The notes below the pieces were generated by a model. That model was not told the origin of the DNA. It worked only from the letters and a program-made list of their open reading frames with translations, and ran no database searches. Source: UBA3478 sp964217345 (GTDB lineage: Bacteria > Bacteroidota > Bacteroidia > Flavobacteriales > Flavobacteriaceae). From it: a stretch of DNA of 64,000 bases. Location of the stretch: contig CAXPJI010000025.1 in the NCBI GenBank assembly GCA_964217345.1, positions 23,657-87,656 on the forward strand, given 5' to 3'. Position numbers and translations under genes: made by a program. Positions 63,390 to 64,000 of this stretch are shown here, in pieces; within the stretch, counting starts at the first letter, position 1, and the number at the start of each line of letters is the position of its first letter.

Positions 63390-63866
63390 CTAAAGCTGTT
63401 CAATTCGGTCAAATATGAGTTCATTCTCCCAGCCTCGATATTGAAAATAACGGATGAGTTTGCTTTTAAGTTTTTGGCCTTCTAAAGCACTGAACGAATC
63501 TAATTTTTTATCAAAGAGGGAGTGAAAGCTCCCTTCATAATCTTCCTTTTCTAGAGCTTGGATGGCTTTTTTTATGGTGAAAGGACTGAGTCCTTTGAAC
63601 TTCAACTCTCTTTCGATACGTCTTTTTCCCCAATGCTTGATCCTGAACTTCCCCAGTGTGAATTGAATGGCGAAGCGTTGTTCATTCAGGTAATTGGACT
63701 GAATGAGATCACCTACGATTTTTTCGATGGCTTCAGGAATCATCCCCATTGACTCAAGCTTTGAAACTACTTCACTATGGCAGCGCTCTCGATAGGCACA
63801 ATAATTTTCAATGCGCTGTTTTGCCTCGTCAATGGTATAAGATGTGGTCTTGGGTTTGTAGTACAC
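63390..63866 (-). CDS. recX: RecX family regulatory protein
   Basis: A 158-residue all-helical RecX protein, a negative regulator that binds RecA filaments. Helix-repeat features are YCAYRERCHSEVVSKLESMG, LNEQRFAIQFTLGKFRIKHWG and RKLKSKLIRYFQYRGW-like end (here KSKLIRYFQYRGW). The start is GTG at 63866, with a -7 box only 4 bases upstream. The minus-strand gene on its right ends at a strong terminator, so recX has its own transcript; recA itself is not in view. Confidence 0.9.
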   Translation of the reverse strand: MYYKPKTTSYTIDEAKQRIENYCAYRERCHSEVVSKLESMGMIPEAIEKIVGDLIQSNYLNEQRFAIQFTLGKFRIKHWGKRRIERELKFKGLSPFTIKKAIQALEKEDYEGSFHSLFDKKLDSFSALEGQKLKSKLIRYFQYRGWENELIFDRIEQL

Positions 63867-63870
63867 CCTT

Positions 63871-63878
63871 CAAAAGTA
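63871..63878 (-). promoter_or_regulatory. Putative -7 element for recX, 4 bases before its GTG
   Basis: On the minus strand TACTTTTG matches TAnnTTTG exactly. The GTG start begins 4 bases later, predicting a leaderless mRNA. The -33 region overlaps the poly-T tail of the neighbouring terminator. Confidence 0.45.
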
Positions 63879-63891
63879 CTTCGGTTTACTG

Positions 63892-63923
63892 CAAAAAAAA
63901 AGCCCCCTCATCGAGGGGGCTTT
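63892..63923 (-). terminator. Strong terminator for the gene at the right edge (works on minus strand)
   Basis: An 11-bp perfect stem AAAGCCCCCTC/GAGGGGGCTTT (63899-63923), loop ATC. On the minus strand it is followed by a run of nine Ts (63893-63901), the classic intrinsic terminator shape, so it ends transcription coming from beyond position 64000. Confidence 0.9.
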
Positions 63924-63925
63924 AT

Positions 63926-64000
63926 CTATAAACGTATCGTTTTGCCTTGTTTATTTTTGAAACGGTAGTGCAAGTAGGTATAGGCATCTCGAGGGATAAT
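63926..64000 (-). CDS. C-terminal end of an unknown gene (cut by window end)
   Basis: The minus strand is open from 64000 to a TAG at 63926, giving 24 residues, PRDAYTYLHYRFKNKQGKTI near its end. The strong minus-strand terminator 2 bases after the stop supports a real gene end. Too little is visible to name the protein. Confidence 0.5.
   Translation of the reverse strand: MIPRDAYTYLHYRFKNKQGKTIRL

Noticed and set aside
1..64000. tRNA, rRNA, CRISPR arrays, insertion sequences, prophage or attachment sites
   Set aside because: Reading the spacers on both strands I found no cloverleaf, regular repeat array, transposase or integrase.

Overview
The window is a chromosome segment from a member of the Bacteroidota, most likely a marine-type flavobacterium. 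The evidence is an IPExxxVDY-family gene before pyruvate kinase, a full moxR/DUF58/batABCDE aerotolerance operon, a DUF4270 lipoprotein beside a one-domain starch synthase, the panC-panD-UPF0104-radA run, the ileS-dksA-lspA run, TonB-dependent receptors, a eukaryote-like homodimeric glycyl-tRNA synthetase, almost no Shine-Dalgarno sequences, and many copies of the Bacteroidota -7 promoter element TAnnTTTG just upstream of genes. By eye the base composition is moderately AT-rich and even. I see no tRNA, rRNA, CRISPR array, insertion sequence or prophage, and no gene-free stretch over 300 bases.

Layout. 1-5.5 kb: the end of an IPExxxVDY gene, pyruvate kinase, a CYTH protein, pheS, and a SulP anion transporter convergent with a beta-carbonic anhydrase. 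5.6-14.3 kb (minus): an eight-gene, tightly overlapping Bat operon (MoxR ATPase, DUF58, an unnamed BatD-like membrane protein, BatA, BatB, BatC, BatD, BatE). 14.5-23 kb: an aldo/keto reductase, an AlbA_2-domain protein, a PfkB sugar kinase, a metallophosphatase, two small genes, gpsA, a lipoprotein cytochrome c, a nitronate monooxygenase, an EamA exporter and an ArsC/Spx-like protein. 23-35 kb: gdhA, recO, a heme-receptor-like TonB-dependent receptor, ileS, a DksA-like regulator, an exported protein, lspA, 5-formyl-THF cyclo-ligase and uvrC, followed by a hairpin-rich spacer. 35-42.5 kb: DUF3108, an M23 peptidase, pgi, a small membrane protein, a relic of two broken genes (endonuclease and lamin-tail fragments), a frameshifted Ig-like lipoprotein gene and comF. 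42.5-50 kb: glyS, exonuclease III, a second aldo/keto reductase, radA, UPF0104, panD, panC and the starch-synthase-like gene. 50-64 kb: the DUF4270 lipoprotein, glmS, two small secreted proteins of unknown function, a ClC protein, a large TonB-dependent receptor, atpD-atpC, a GT39-like membrane protein, recX, and the end of one further gene at the right edge.

Most of this is core metabolism and housekeeping. SulP plus carbonic anhydrase suggests bicarbonate uptake feeding anaplerotic metabolism. The Bat operon couples a MoxR ATPase to membrane VWA and TPR proteins. I found no convincing defence island or new multi-gene system. The least ordinary features are the head-to-head gene relic at 39.3-40.1 kb with a 12-bp palindrome at its junction, the one-base frameshift near 40.62 kb, six successive hairpins after uvrC, -7 boxes only 4-6 bases before start codons (predicting leaderless mRNAs), a terminator-like 13-bp hairpin inside the 3' end of an opposing gene, and residue changes at functional sites in the ClC and M23 proteins.
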